57,578 bases of DNA from an uncultured bacterium (GTDB lineage: Bacteria > Planctomycetota > UBA1135 > GCA-002686595): NCBI GenBank assembly GCA_938083085.1, contig CALLKX010000027.1:1-57578 (forward strand), given 5' to 3'. The notes under the pieces were generated by a model. That model was not told where the DNA came from. It ran no database searches and saw only the letters and a list, made by a program, of their open reading frames with translations. Position 1 is the first letter of the stretch, and each line of letters opens with the position of its first letter. This document shows positions 42,907-53,407 of this stretch, piece by piece. A program made the position numbers and the translations under genes.

Positions 42907-43863
42907 CTAGGTGCGAGCGAGGTGGTCTTTGACCCGCACCGCGAACTCCTCGCCGAGGCGCTTCGCCTCGGCCAGGGAGGGCGGATTGGCGCCGCCCACG
43001 GCGCGGTGTCCACCGCCGCCGTACTCCTCCATCATCTCGCCCACGTGCACGCCGTTGGTCGGCTGCTTCCAGGGGTTCTCACCACAGGTGATGTGGAAGC
43101 CGGCGCGAGTCGGGATCACGCCCACGGCGTAGGACACGTCGGGGAAGTGGTAGAACGGCGCGAAGCGCTCGCGCCGGATCTTGGAGGAGGCCGCGTCGTA
43201 GAACAGGACGCCGCCCTTGTTCCACAGGACGGTGGGCGGGAATTGGTCCAAGGCCTTGTCGCGGTTCCGCGCGGCGCGCCCGTAGACCTTCTCGACGTCG
43301 GGCCTCTGGGCGACATCGCCCAGGGACTCGGTGATCAGGGCCGTGGCGAGCTCGTCCACCCATGCTGGACTCGGGGAGGCCGTGAGCGCGCGCATCAGGC
43401 GCAGGGCCGGGTCCTCGCCGAAGATCGCCTGGTCGACGCTCTCGAAGCGCGCGGCGTCGATGATGTCGGACCAGTGGGCAGCTTCCATGAAGCGATCCGG
43501 GGGCTCGTACCCGAAGTGCTCCTGGGCGTGCCGGATGATCATCGGCGGGCAGGACGGCGACGTCTCATCCCAGCTCCAACGGGCGGAGGGCTCGTACTGG
43601 GCCCGGAGCTCGTCCGTCAGGAAGGTGGTGGGATGGTGGTCGAACCAGTATTCGGCCCGCGGGTGGAAGTGGAAGTCCACGAGGGCGAAGCGCTTGCCCT
43701 CTTCAAAGGACTCCCAGCCGGAACGCTCGTCGTAGTTGACGCTCTTCAGGAGCGGCTTCTCGCCTTGGTCTCTGAGGATATGGGCGAGCACCGCGCCCGA
43801 CACCATCCCATCGAAGTCCCGGTGATACCTGATCCTCAACTGCTCGCCTGTCCCGCCATTCAT
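42907..43863 (-). CDS. DHH/DHHA1 family phosphoesterase
   Basis: The 318-aa protein belongs to the DHH superfamily of metal-dependent phosphoesterases, which includes NrnA nano-RNases, RecJ and pyrophosphatases. Motif I is IRYHRDFDGMVSGAV (usual HxxxDxDG), then LVDFHFHP (motif II) and WFDHHPTT, the namesake DHH near residue 77. A C-terminal DHHA1 domain has EYGGGGHRAVGG (GGGH). Substrate type cannot be chosen from motifs; oligoribonucleotide or cyclic dinucleotide hydrolysis are both known in the superfamily. The start is uncertain: ATGs at 43863 and 43875 are both in frame. It lies directly upstream of rlmN on the same strand, with a 7-nt gap. Confidence 0.9.
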   Translation of the reverse strand: MNGGTGEQLRIRYHRDFDGMVSGAVLAHILRDQGEKPLLKSVNYDERSGWESFEEGKRFALVDFHFHPRAEYWFDHHPTTFLTDELRAQYEPSARWSWDETSPSCPPMIIRHAQEHFGYEPPDRFMEAAHWSDIIDAARFESVDQAIFGEDPALRLMRALTASPSPAWVDELATALITESLGDVAQRPDVEKVYGRAARNRDKALDQFPPTVLWNKGGVLFYDAASSKIRRERFAPFYHFPDVSYAVGVIPTRAGFHITCGENPWKQPTNGVHVGEMMEEYGGGGHRAVGGANPPSLAEAKRLGEEFAVRVKDHLART

Positions 43864-43982
43864 GGGGCGGATCATAGCGACATCAGGTGCCGGGCTGGGC
43901 ACTGTGCAAGCGCAGGTTCTGCTGGACCGCCGGTTGTCGCGTCCCTGAGGGCGTGCGCGGCGACGGGCGGACCTCGCGATGA

Positions 43983-44000
43983 CGCGCCCCTGCGGGCGCG
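43983..44000 (-). terminator. Hairpin just after clpX
   Basis: CGCGCCC (43983-43989), loop CTGC, GGGCGCG (43994-44000) makes a perfect 7-bp stem seven bases past the clpX stop on the minus strand. The following bases are TCATCG, without a T-run, so it is a weak terminator candidate. Confidence 0.4.
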
Positions 44001-44007
44001 CCCGGCC

Positions 44008-45492
<1,485 letters not shown>

Positions 45493-45542
45493 GATCGAAG
45501 TCTATTGCCCTGTGTCGGTGCGAACAGGACCAACATGAGAAA

Positions 45543-45571
45543 GGGAGCGACGGCGAGTGCCGCGCGCTCCC
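45543..45571 (-). terminator. Rho-independent-like terminator after clpP
   Basis: On the minus strand the sequence forms GGGAGCG paired to CGCTCCC, with an inner CGGC/GCCG stem and a 4-nt loop, followed by TTTCTC. It lies about 115 nt downstream of the clpP stop and 51 nt upstream of the clpX start, so it may separate tig-clpP from clpX transcription. Confidence 0.55.
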
Positions 45572-45685
45572 GGGTAGATCGGCGTTTCAGGTGACCGTTG
45601 CCCTGAGCGAGTTCGTTGAATCCCGCGATGGGCAAATTCGGTCCAAAGGAGGCGCCGTTTTGAAGCCGCGCCCCCCCGTTAACTC

Positions 45686-46309
45686 CTACTCCTCGGTTGA
45701 GGCAGCCTCGGGGCTGTCTCCAACGCGGGCGACGATGTGGTCGATGAGCCCGAAGTCTTTTGCCTCTTGCGGAGACATGAAGTTGTCTCGCTCGCAGGCC
45801 TCGGAGAGGTCCTCGGCGCTGCGACCGGCGTGGTCCGCCATGATCCCCTCAAGCTGCTTCTTCATCTTGAGGATCTCCTGCACCTGGATCTCCATGTCCA
45901 GCGCCGTGCCGCCCATACCACCGTGGGGCTGGTGGATCATGACGCGACTGTGGGGCAGCGCGAAGCGCTTGCCCTTGGCGCCGCCGGAGAGGAGCACCGC
46001 GCCCATGGAGGCCGCCTGCCCGAGGCAGTAGGTCTGGATGCTGGGCTCGACGAGCTGCATCGTGTCGTAGATCGCCAGGCCCGCGGTCACGGAGCCGCCG
46101 GGCGAGTTGATGTACATCTTGATGTCTTGGTTCCGGCCGGTCTTGTCGAGGAAGAGCAGCTGGGCCATGACCGCGTTGGCGACATTGTCGTCAATCGCGG
46201 TACCGAGGAAGATGATCCGATCCTCGAGGAGGCGGGAGTAGATGTCGTACTGCCGCTCGCCTCGACCGGTCTTCTCGATGACAAACGGGACCGGGTAGTA
46301 GTTCTGCAT
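45686..46309 (-). CDS. clpP: ATP-dependent Clp protease proteolytic subunit ClpP
   Basis: ClpP is the barrel-shaped serine protease partner of ClpX. The 207-aa protein begins [19 protein letters not shown], then [52 protein letters not shown] with the catalytic Ser near residue 100, [11 protein letters not shown] with the catalytic His, and the Asp in [18 protein letters not shown]. The triad is complete. The ATG at 46309 has an AGAAGG about 5 nt upstream on the coding strand. It lies 111 nt after tig, with a strong hairpin in between. Confidence 0.97.
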   Translation of the reverse strand: MQNYYPVPFVIEKTGRGERQYDIYSRLLEDRIIFLGTAIDDNVANAVMAQLLFLDKTGRNQDIKMYINSPGGSVTAGLAIYDTMQLVEPSIQTYCLGQAASMGAVLLSGGAKGKRFALPHSRVMIHQPHGGMGGTALDMEIQVQEILKMKKQLEGIMADHAGRSAEDLSEACERDNFMSPQEAKDFGLIDHIVARVGDSPEAASTEE

Positions 46310-46393
46310 GACGCCTTCTCTAGAGGTTGGGGGGCGCAGATTCAAGCGAAGATGATGGGGTAGGCCACGACGGCCCGGAGGGGAGCCTGCAAT

Positions 46394-46415
46394 CGGGCGC
46401 CGCGGACGGCGCCCG
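46394..46415 (-). terminator. Strong hairpin between tig and clpP
   Basis: CGGGCGCCG (46394-46402), loop CGGA, CGGCGCCCG (46407-46415) is a perfect 9-bp GC stem starting six bases after the tig stop. No T-tract follows on the minus strand. It could attenuate read-through into clpP or protect the tig mRNA end. Confidence 0.5.
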
Positions 46416-46420
46416 AACGC

Positions 46421-47713
46421 TCAGGCCGGATCTTGGATATCGGCGCTCTCACGCAGGAACCTGCGCACCTTCTTCTCCAGGATCTCGATCGCGAGCTGCT
46501 GCCCGAGGTTGTTCTGCTCGTAGTACTCCTTGACCTCCTCGATGGTCGTCTGGTTTCGGCCTGCGATGGCCGCCAGCTCGGTCTCGATGTCCGGGTTGGT
46601 CACGAGGAGCTCCTCCTTCTCACCGATGGCCTCGACCACCAGCAGGGCGCGCATGCCCTTGGCGGCCTCAGCCTCTGCGGTGGGCCGCTGCTCCTCCTGG
46701 GCCTTCTGGACGTCCTCCTCGGACGTCCCGTTACCGGCCAACTCCTGGGCCAGTTGGTTGAGGCGCGCCTCGGTCTGCTGCTCGAGCATGGCCTGGGGCA
46801 GGTCGAACTTGCACTGCTCGAGCACCTGGTCGAGGAGCGCCGATTCCTGTCGGTTGTTCTCGCGCTCCGCGGCGCCCTCGCCGAGGCGGGCCGAGACAAA
46901 GGCGCGCAGCCCGTCCATGTCACTGACCTCCTCGCCGAGGATCGCGAACAGATCCTCGTCGGAGGGCGGGGTGAGGTTCATGGCCTGCTGGACGTCCAGC
47001 AGGCAGGTGCCGTCCTTGCCGCGGGCTTCCTCGTTCTCGACGAAGTCCGGGATGGTCATGGGGAAGGTGAGCTGGTCGCCTTCCTTGGCGCCCTTGAGGC
47101 CCTCGGCGAACGCGTCACCGTCGACGCCGGGGGGCACGCTCATCGCGTTCAGGCGCATGCCCTCGCGGTCGAAGACCTTCTCCTCACCTTCGGTGAAGGA
47201 GAGGTTGGCGATGACGAAGCCCTTCTCGCCGATTCCGTCGTCGCCGGCGGCCTCGGGGGTCGACTGCTGCTCGCGGATCTCTCCGATCGTGGTGTCGATC
47301 TGCTCGTCCATGACGGGCTCCAGCTCGCTGGTGATCGAGAGCCCCTTGTAGTCAGGCAGGTCGACGTCCGGCCGCAGCGGGACCTCGAACTCGACCACGA
47401 AGGACCCATCATCCGCGAGGTCGAGCTCGGCGGGGTTGAGGCGGGGATGCGCCATGGGCTTGAGTCCATGCTCTTCCATGGCCTGGCCGTAGCCGCGCTG
47501 GACGAAGGACTCCTTCACCTCGCGGCGGATGCCGTCGCCGAACTTCTTCTCGAGCACCGCCATGGGGACCTTCCCCGGGCGGAAGCCCTTCATGTTCACG
47601 TGCTGCGACGCGTTACGAAGACCGCTTTGGACCTCCTTCTGGAACTCGTCGGAGGGGACGGTGATGGCGACCTTGGCGGTGGCCGCGGTGGAGGTGTCGA
47701 CTTCGAGCTGCAA
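46421..47713 (-). CDS. tig: Trigger factor
   Basis: Trigger factor is the ribosome-bound chaperone that meets nascent chains at the exit tunnel. The 430-aa protein has the N-terminal ribosome-binding motif MKGFRPGKVPMAVLEKKFGD near residue 41, a central FKBP-like domain at about 150-245 (GFVIANLSFTEGEEKVFDRE, EGLKGAKEGDQLTFPMTIP), and a helical C-terminal arm rich in Glu and Gln (ENNRQESALLDQVLEQCKFD). The start is a TTG at 47713, followed by the typical QLEVDTSTAATAKVAITVP. It heads tig-clpP-clpX, the conserved arrangement in bacteria. It is divergent from the HlyD-like gene across 167 bp. Confidence 0.96.
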   Translation of the reverse strand: MQLEVDTSTAATAKVAITVPSDEFQKEVQSGLRNASQHVNMKGFRPGKVPMAVLEKKFGDGIRREVKESFVQRGYGQAMEEHGLKPMAHPRLNPAELDLADDGSFVVEFEVPLRPDVDLPDYKGLSITSELEPVMDEQIDTTIGEIREQQSTPEAAGDDGIGEKGFVIANLSFTEGEEKVFDREGMRLNAMSVPPGVDGDAFAEGLKGAKEGDQLTFPMTIPDFVENEEARGKDGTCLLDVQQAMNLTPPSDEDLFAILGEEVSDMDGLRAFVSARLGEGAAERENNRQESALLDQVLEQCKFDLPQAMLEQQTEARLNQLAQELAGNGTSEEDVQKAQEEQRPTAEAEAAKGMRALLVVEAIGEKEELLVTNPDIETELAAIAGRNQTTIEEVKEYYEQNNLGQQLAIEILEKKVRRFLRESADIQDPA

Positions 47714-47749
47714 GACAGTCGGGGCCCGTCAGGGGGCGTCGTCTGGAGT

Positions 47750-47769
47750 TGAGGGCGGCCGGGGGGGGC
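47750..47769. repeat. Inverted repeat in the tig/fusion-protein divergent region
   Basis: GGCGGCC (47750-47756), a six-G loop, and GGCCGCC (47763-47769) form a perfect 7-bp inverted repeat in the 167-bp region between the divergent tig and HlyD-like genes. It could be an operator or part of the tig leader; nothing further supports either. Confidence 0.35.
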
Positions 47770-47880
47770 CGCCGGGTGAGATCGGGCCCAGGGGGGTCCG
47801 AGAAGAGAAGATCGGGGCGAAGATTGGAACCGTCGCGCGTCGCTGAGTCCAGTAGCGCCGAAGGAACCCGTAGACGACCC

Positions 47881-49188
47881 ATGCTTCGCACTCTCACGCA
47901 CATCCTCTTCGCAGTCTCCCTACTGGCCATCGGCGGGTGGGGAGCCCTCAAGGTCGTCGAGGGTCGCCCCCTGGCTCCGGAACGGACCCTCCCTGGCCCG
48001 CGACCGGTCCCCGTGGAGTCCGTGGAGGTCCTCCGCGGCCCTGTTCCGCGGACCGTCGAGCTCCAGGGGACCCTGGCGGCCTCGCGCAGATTTCTGGTGG
48101 CGAGCGAGCTGGGTGGGCGGATTGCCGCGGTGCACCCCTCGCTGCGGCCCGGGCAGATCATCTCGCGGGGCGATCTTCTCCTGAGGGTCGCCAGCGAGGA
48201 CCTGGAGCTTCAGATCGTCGCCCAGCGCACGGCCATCCAGCTGGCGGACGCCGGGGCGGAGGCGGCCCGCAAGGACCGGGCTCGGGCCGAGGCCGGCCTG
48301 GCCCTGACCGAAGAGTCCCTGGAGCTGCTCCGCTCGGAGGAGCAGCGCTGGAAGACCCTGGTGGCGGAGAGCGGCGTGGAGCGCGCGCGCTACGACCTCG
48401 CCAGGAAGCAGACCCTCGCCGCGGCCGGTTCGGTGGAGGAGGCCCGCGCCCGCTTGGAGACGGCGGGCGCCGCCGTCACGGCCGCCGGCCTGGAAGTGCA
48501 GCTCGGCTTCGAGCAGCTCGCCCTTCTCCAATCTCGCCTCGAGCGCTGCGCGGTGCTGGCCCCCTTCGAGGGCCGGTTCGTCCCCGCGGTCGCGGGAGGG
48601 ACCCCGCCCGAGGTCGGGCAGGTGCTCGCCCCTGGGGTCCCGGTGGGGGCCCTGGTGGACGTGGGCCAACTTCGGCTCGTGGCTGAGGTGCACGAGGACG
48701 ACGTGGTGGGCTTGGCCCTTGGTTCAGGCGCCACCGCGGCCCCGCTCTCGCGGCCGGGGCTCGTGCTCGAGGGATCGATCACCGCGGTCGGCGCAGAGGT
48801 GCGGCCCATCACCCGTTCGGTGGTGGTCGAGGCGATCTTCGAGGGGTCGGGCGGTCTCCCGTCCGGGTCTGCGGCCAGCGTGACCCTGCGAGCTGCGCCG
48901 CTCCCCGACGCGATCTGGCTCGACGAGCGGTGCATCGCCTCCCGCGGCGGCGGGCCGGTGGCCTATGTCCTGGTGGAGGCCTACCCCGAGGGGACGTCGC
49001 GCGTCGAGGAGCGCCCGCTCGTGCTCGCTCCGGGCGCGTACGACGGCGGTCGCGTGATCCGCGCGGGCCTCAAGGCGGGCGAGCGGGTCGTGGCGTCGTC
49101 CATTCAGTTGGTGGGGGACGGCGCCCTGGTTCAGGTGCTCGGGCCTGAGCCCGCTGCGCGCAGCGGAGCGCTGGGAGACGGCCAATGA
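47881..49188 (+). CDS. RND periplasmic adaptor (HlyD/AcrA-type membrane fusion protein)
   Basis: The 435-aa protein begins with a hydrophobic signal anchor (residues 5-22), then PRTVELQGTLAASRRFLVASEL and GGRIAAVHPSLRPGQIISRGDLLLRV, the first half of the lipoyl-like domain. A helical hairpin (about 110-215, rich in Ala, Arg and Glu) is followed by the second half-lipoyl LERCAVLAPFEGRFVPA and beta-barrel domains to AGLKAGERVVASSIQLVGDGA. It links the inner-membrane RND pump to an outer-membrane channel. No TolC-like gene is present nearby. The ATG at 47881 was chosen for the signal segment. It overlaps the RND pump gene by 4 nt (ATGA). Confidence 0.93.
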   Translation: MLRTLTHILFAVSLLAIGGWGALKVVEGRPLAPERTLPGPRPVPVESVEVLRGPVPRTVELQGTLAASRRFLVASELGGRIAAVHPSLRPGQIISRGDLLLRVASEDLELQIVAQRTAIQLADAGAEAARKDRARAEAGLALTEESLELLRSEEQRWKTLVAESGVERARYDLARKQTLAAAGSVEEARARLETAGAAVTAAGLEVQLGFEQLALLQSRLERCAVLAPFEGRFVPAVAGGTPPEVGQVLAPGVPVGALVDVGQLRLVAEVHEDDVVGLALGSGATAAPLSRPGLVLEGSITAVGAEVRPITRSVVVEAIFEGSGGLPSGSAASVTLRAAPLPDAIWLDERCIASRGGGPVAYVLVEAYPEGTSRVEERPLVLAPGAYDGGRVIRAGLKAGERVVASSIQLVGDGALVQVLGPEPAARSGALGDGQ

Positions 49189-52100
49189 TCCGCTGGCTGG
49201 CCACCCTGGCCGTGCGGGGCCCCGTCGGCGCCAACCTGGCGATGATGGCGCTCATCGCCAGCGGGTTCGTGGTCTACCGCGGCATGCCACGGGAGGTCTT
49301 CCCCGACTTCTCTCTCGACGCCGTGGAGGTCTTCTCCGTGTACCCCGGCGCGTCGCCGGTGGACGTGGAGCGCCTGGTCACAGCGCCCATCGAAGACGCC
49401 CTCGACGGGCTGGAGGGCGTGGACGAGATGCGCTCGGTCAGCCGCGAGGGTGTGTCGAGGGTCAACCTGACCCTGGCGGATGGTGCGAGCATCTCCAAGG
49501 TGCTCTCGGACGCCCGGGACCGGGTCCGGGGCGGAGACGTGACCCTGCCCGGCGACGTGGAAGACCCGCTCCTCTTCGAGGTGGAGAACCGCTTCCCTGT
49601 GATCGCGGTGTTCATCTACGGCTCGGCGGACGACCTCGAGCTCAAGCGTGTGGCCGAGGACGAGGCGCGGGCGCTGGAAGCGCTCCCGGGCGTGTCCTCT
49701 GTGGTCTCCACGGGCTTGATCGAGCCGCAGATCTGGGTCGAGGTGGTGCCGGAGGAGCTCGACCGGCACGGGCTCTCCCTGGACGTGGTGGAGGCCGCGA
49801 TTCGCGGCCGCCTCGCCGAGGCGCCGCTGGGCAGCCTGGAGGTGGACGAACGCCAGCGGCTCCTGCGGGTGGGCGGCGACGTGCAGTGGGGGCGGGACCT
49901 CGAGGACCTGCCGGTGGCGTCGTCCCCCGGGGGGGGCACGGTCACACTCGGGCGCATCGCCCGACTCAGCGAGGCCTCGTCCCGCGGGTCGTCGCGGGGC
50001 CGGTTCAACGGGCACCCCTGCGTGCACATGCAGGTGAACAAGGACGAGGACGCCGACGCCATTGACGTGGCGCGCGTCGTGCTGGACCACGTGGGCGGCC
50101 GGGCGGAGACCATGCAGCCCGGGGTCGCCATCGGCACCAACAGCGACCTCTCCATCTACGTCCGCAATCGCCTGCGGACCATGTACGAGTCGGGCATGGT
50201 GGGCGCCGGGCTGGTGCTCCTGGCCCTGCTCCTCTTCCTCAGCCCGCGGGTGGCGCTCGTCACCGCGCTCGGGATCCCGCTCGCCTTCCTCGGCGGCATC
50301 CTCGTCTCGGGCGCCGTGGGGGTCACCATGAACATGATCACCATGTTCGCCCTGATCGTCGTGCTCGGCATGATCGTGGACGACGCCATCGTGGTGGGCG
50401 AGAACGTCTATCGGCGCATGGAGGAGGGGGACTCCCCCGAGGTGGCGGCGGTGGAGGGCACCGCCGAGGTGGGGCGCGCCGTGGTGGCGACCATCATGAC
50501 CAGCATCGCGGCCTTCCTGCCGATCCTGCTGCTCCCCGGCTCCACCGGCATGTTCCTGCGGCCGCTCCCCATCGTGGTCACGGCGTGCCTCGTGGTGTCC
50601 CTGGTGGAGGCCTTCACGATCCTCCCGTCGCACCTCGCCCACTGGACCTCGAAGCGGGCGGTCGCCCGCATGCAGGCCCAGATCCAGAGCGGCGGCGGCT
50701 CCGTGCGCCGCTGGTACAGTCCGCTGCAGGACGCCTACACCCGCCTCCTGGCCAGCGCCCTCCGGTGGCGCTACGCGACCCTGAGCCTCGCGCTCGCGGT
50801 GGGCGCGGTGGTCGGCGCCGTCGGTGTGACGCGCATCCCCTTCGTGCTCTTCGACCAGTTCGAGAGCCAGCTCTTCTTCGTCTCCCTGCGCCTCGACCCG
50901 AGCGCCAACCTGGACGACACCGAGGAACTCTGCCAGGCGGTCGAGGGAATGGTGGACGAGAGCGGCGCGGGGGAGGTGCTCTCCAAGCACACCCTGCTCG
51001 GCGTCGCCGCGTCCAAGGTCTCCGAGTTCGAGATCGGTCCGCACCTGGGCCAGGTGTGGGTGGAGCTGCGCGAGGGCGAGGGCCGTACCCGGACCACGGC
51101 CGAGATCATCGAGGCCCTCCGGGTGGAGCTCGCCGCGTTGCCTGCGCTGGTGGAGAGCTACGAGATCGGCCAGCCCCAGACTGGGCCGGCGGGGCGCGCC
51201 GTGGAGGTCGCGCTGAGCGGCCCTGACCTGGATCGGCTGCGGGTCCGCGCCGATGCGCTGGCCGTGCGGCTCGGCCGCTTCGCGGGGGTGCGCGATGTGC
51301 GCACCGACCTGGACAGCGGCAAGGGCCGTGTGGAGCTGGTGCCAAACGAGCAGGGACGCCTCGCGGGCCTGACCGAGGCGGGGCTCGCCATGGAGCTGCG
51401 CGCGGCCTTCGAGGGGCGCGAGATCGCCTCGCTCCGCCGGGGGCCGGACGAGGTCGAGGTGGTGCTCAAGTACCCCGAGTCGGAGCGTAGCGTCGTCGGC
51501 GCGCTGGAGCGCATGGAGGTGACGCTGCCCGCGCGGGGCGGCGGGCTCGCCCAGCGTGTACCCCTGCGCACGGTGGCGGACGCCGAGATCGGCCGGGGGC
51601 CCTCCTCGGTGGGCCACGAGGACCGCGTGCGCGCGGTGGTGGTCAGCGCCGACGTGGAGGAGACCGAGGGGAACTCGGCCCAGATCCTGCGTACCCTCGC
51701 GGGCGAGCTTGCGGCGGATGAGTCCATGGGGCCGGGGGAGTCCTTCAAGCTCCGCGGGCAGGCGGACGAGACCGCCAAGTCCATGGCGGGGCTGTGGTCC
51801 GCGGCCCTGCTTTCGGGCCTGCTCATTTACCTGATCCTCGGGACGCTGTTTCAGAGCTTCCTGCAGCCCATGGTGATCATGTTCATCATCCCCTTCGCGG
51901 GGGTGGGCATGGTGCTGGGGCACGCGATCATGGACCGGTCCATCACGCTCATGTCGCTGATCGGCCTCCTCGCCCTCGCCGGCGTCGTGGTGAACGACAG
52001 CCTGATCCTGGTGGACTTCATCGGCCAGCGTCGACGCCGCGGGGTGCCGATGCTCGAGGCGGTCAAGGATTCGGGGCGCCTGCGATTCCGGCCGATCGTG

Positions 52101-52394
52101 CTGACGTCGGTGACGACCATGCTGGGGCTCCTGCCCCTGACGTTCTTCGTTTCGGGCCAGGCGCGGTTCCTGCAGCCCATGGCGATCAGCATCTTCTTCG
52201 GGCTCGCTGTCGCCACGGTCCTGATCCTGATCCTGGTGCCCGCGGCCTACGTGGTGCTTGAGGACCTGATCGCCGTGGTCCGGCGGGCGTTCCTGCCCGG
52301 AGCGACCGCGGACGCCGGTGGCTCGACGGAAGGGTCGACGGGCCCTGGCCCCGAGGATTCCCCCGTGGGCGCGGCCGCTCTGGATCGGGCATGA
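49185..52394 (+). CDS. RND efflux transporter, AcrB/HAE family
   Basis: The 1069-aa protein is an inner-membrane proton-driven pump. It shows the two-fold RND plan: TM1 (residues 11-30), a periplasmic domain with SVYPGASPVDVERLVTAPIE, TM2-6 (about 335-490) including VVLGMIVDDAIVVGENVYRR with the paired Asp of the proton relay near 391, then TM7 at about 525, a second periplasmic domain, and TM8-12 with LIGLLALAGVVVNDSLILVD. Length is normal. A Gly/Ser/Pro-rich tail of about 30 residues closes it. The substrate is not predictable from motifs. It forms an operon with the upstream adaptor and ends 10 nt before the PLP enzyme. Confidence 0.95.
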   Translation: MIRWLATLAVRGPVGANLAMMALIASGFVVYRGMPREVFPDFSLDAVEVFSVYPGASPVDVERLVTAPIEDALDGLEGVDEMRSVSREGVSRVNLTLADGASISKVLSDARDRVRGGDVTLPGDVEDPLLFEVENRFPVIAVFIYGSADDLELKRVAEDEARALEALPGVSSVVSTGLIEPQIWVEVVPEELDRHGLSLDVVEAAIRGRLAEAPLGSLEVDERQRLLRVGGDVQWGRDLEDLPVASSPGGGTVTLGRIARLSEASSRGSSRGRFNGHPCVHMQVNKDEDADAIDVARVVLDHVGGRAETMQPGVAIGTNSDLSIYVRNRLRTMYESGMVGAGLVLLALLLFLSPRVALVTALGIPLAFLGGILVSGAVGVTMNMITMFALIVVLGMIVDDAIVVGENVYRRMEEGDSPEVAAVEGTAEVGRAVVATIMTSIAAFLPILLLPGSTGMFLRPLPIVVTACLVVSLVEAFTILPSHLAHWTSKRAVARMQAQIQSGGGSVRRWYSPLQDAYTRLLASALRWRYATLSLALAVGAVVGAVGVTRIPFVLFDQFESQLFFVSLRLDPSANLDDTEELCQAVEGMVDESGAGEVLSKHTLLGVAASKVSEFEIGPHLGQVWVELREGEGRTRTTAEIIEALRVELAALPALVESYEIGQPQTGPAGRAVEVALSGPDLDRLRVRADALAVRLGRFAGVRDVRTDLDSGKGRVELVPNEQGRLAGLTEAGLAMELRAAFEGREIASLRRGPDEVEVVLKYPESERSVVGALERMEVTLPARGGGLAQRVPLRTVADAEIGRGPSSVGHEDRVRAVVVSADVEETEGNSAQILRTLAGELAADESMGPGESFKLRGQADETAKSMAGLWSAALLSGLLIYLILGTLFQSFLQPMVIMFIIPFAGVGMVLGHAIMDRSITLMSLIGLLALAGVVVNDSLILVDFIGQRRRRGVPMLEAVKDSGRLRFRPIVLTSVTTMLGLLPLTFFVSGQARFLQPMAISIFFGLAVATVLILILVPAAYVVLEDLIAVVRRAFLPGATADAGGSTEGSTGPGPEDSPVGAAALDRA

Positions 52395-52404
52395 TGCGGC
52401 CCGT

Positions 52405-53397
52405 ATGAGCGCCGCACCGACCAAGGAAGACCTCGCCCGCATCATGTACGAAGAGAGCGTCCAGGCCGCCGCTGGCCTTCGGCGGCACTTCGACGCCTCG
52501 CCCATGCGGGAGGCCCTGGGCCTCGACCCGAGCGGCGGCCTCCTCCTGAAGATGGAGTCGGCTCTGCCCACGGGCTCCTTCAAGATCCGCGGCGCCATGC
52601 ACCGCCTACAGCACCTCTCCGAGGAAGAGCGCGGCCGCGGGGTGGTCGCCGCCTCCACTGGGAACCACGGCGCGGCGGTGGCCCACGCGGCCTCGCTCAC
52701 CGGCGTCGCCGCGACGGTGCTGATCCCCGAGCCCACGCCGGAGGGGCGCGCCCAGGCGATCACCTCCCGCGGTGCGGGCGTCGTCCGCTCCGGGGCCGAG
52801 TGCGGCGAGGCCGAGGCGGCCGCCCGGCAGCGCGCCGAGGCCTCCGGGGAGTCCTTCGTCTCGCCCTACAACGACCCGGTGGTGATGGCGGGCCAGGGGT
52901 CGCTCGGCGTTGAGCTCCTCCAGCACCTGCCGACGCTCCGCCGCGTGTACATCGCCGTGGGCGGCGGCGGCCTGATCGGTGGGGTGTCCGCGGTGCTCAA
53001 GCACGTGGCCCCCGAGGTCGAGGTCATCGGCTGCTCGCCCCGGGCGAGCCACCCCATGCACGCCTCGGTGGCGGCCGGCGAGATCGTCGAGACCGAGCAC
53101 CTCCCGACTCTCTCCCTCGCGACCGCGGGCGGCCTCGAGGAGGGATCGGTCACCTTCCCGCCCTGCCGGGACTTCGTGGACCGCTGGGAGCTGGTGGACG
53201 AGGGGGAGATCGAGGAGGGGCTGGTGCGCCTGCTGAGTGAAGAGCGGATCCTCGCCGAGGGCGCGGCGGCCGTGGCGCTCGCGGTGTGGGCTCGGGACCC
53301 GCGCCCTGAGGATGGCCGCAAGGACTGCGTGGTGGTCTGCGGGGGCAACCTGGACATCGGCGACCTGCGGCGCGTCCTGGGTGCGCCGGGAGCGTGA
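52405..53397 (+). CDS. Threonine/serine dehydratase-like PLP enzyme
   Basis: The 330-aa protein has fold-type II PLP motifs: MESALPTGSFKIRGAMHRL with the Schiff-base Lys near residue 57, ASTGNHGAAVAHAA (the substrate loop SxGNH), a VAVGGGG-type phosphate loop (here IAVGGGGLIGGV) near 180, and FPPCRDFVDRWELVDEGEI. No ACT regulatory domain follows, so it resembles catabolic threonine dehydratase or hydroxyaspartate ammonia-lyase rather than biosynthetic IlvA. The expected reaction is deamination of threonine or serine to the 2-oxoacid. The ATG at 52405 is 10 nt after the RND stop. It lies 10 nt before the sirtuin gene. Confidence 0.9.
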   Translation: MSAAPTKEDLARIMYEESVQAAAGLRRHFDASPMREALGLDPSGGLLLKMESALPTGSFKIRGAMHRLQHLSEEERGRGVVAASTGNHGAAVAHAASLTGVAATVLIPEPTPEGRAQAITSRGAGVVRSGAECGEAEAAARQRAEASGESFVSPYNDPVVMAGQGSLGVELLQHLPTLRRVYIAVGGGGLIGGVSAVLKHVAPEVEVIGCSPRASHPMHASVAAGEIVETEHLPTLSLATAGGLEEGSVTFPPCRDFVDRWELVDEGEIEEGLVRLLSEERILAEGAAAVALAVWARDPRPEDGRKDCVVVCGGNLDIGDLRRVLGAPGA

Positions 53398-53407
53398 CGG
53401 CGGCGTG

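Noticed and set aside
46433..47752. 439-codon plus-strand open frame
   Set aside because: Antisense to trigger factor.
49131..52763. 1210-codon minus-strand open frame rich in His, Asp and Gln
   Set aside because: Antisense to the RND pump; its composition is the mirror of RND codon usage and it has no domain pattern.
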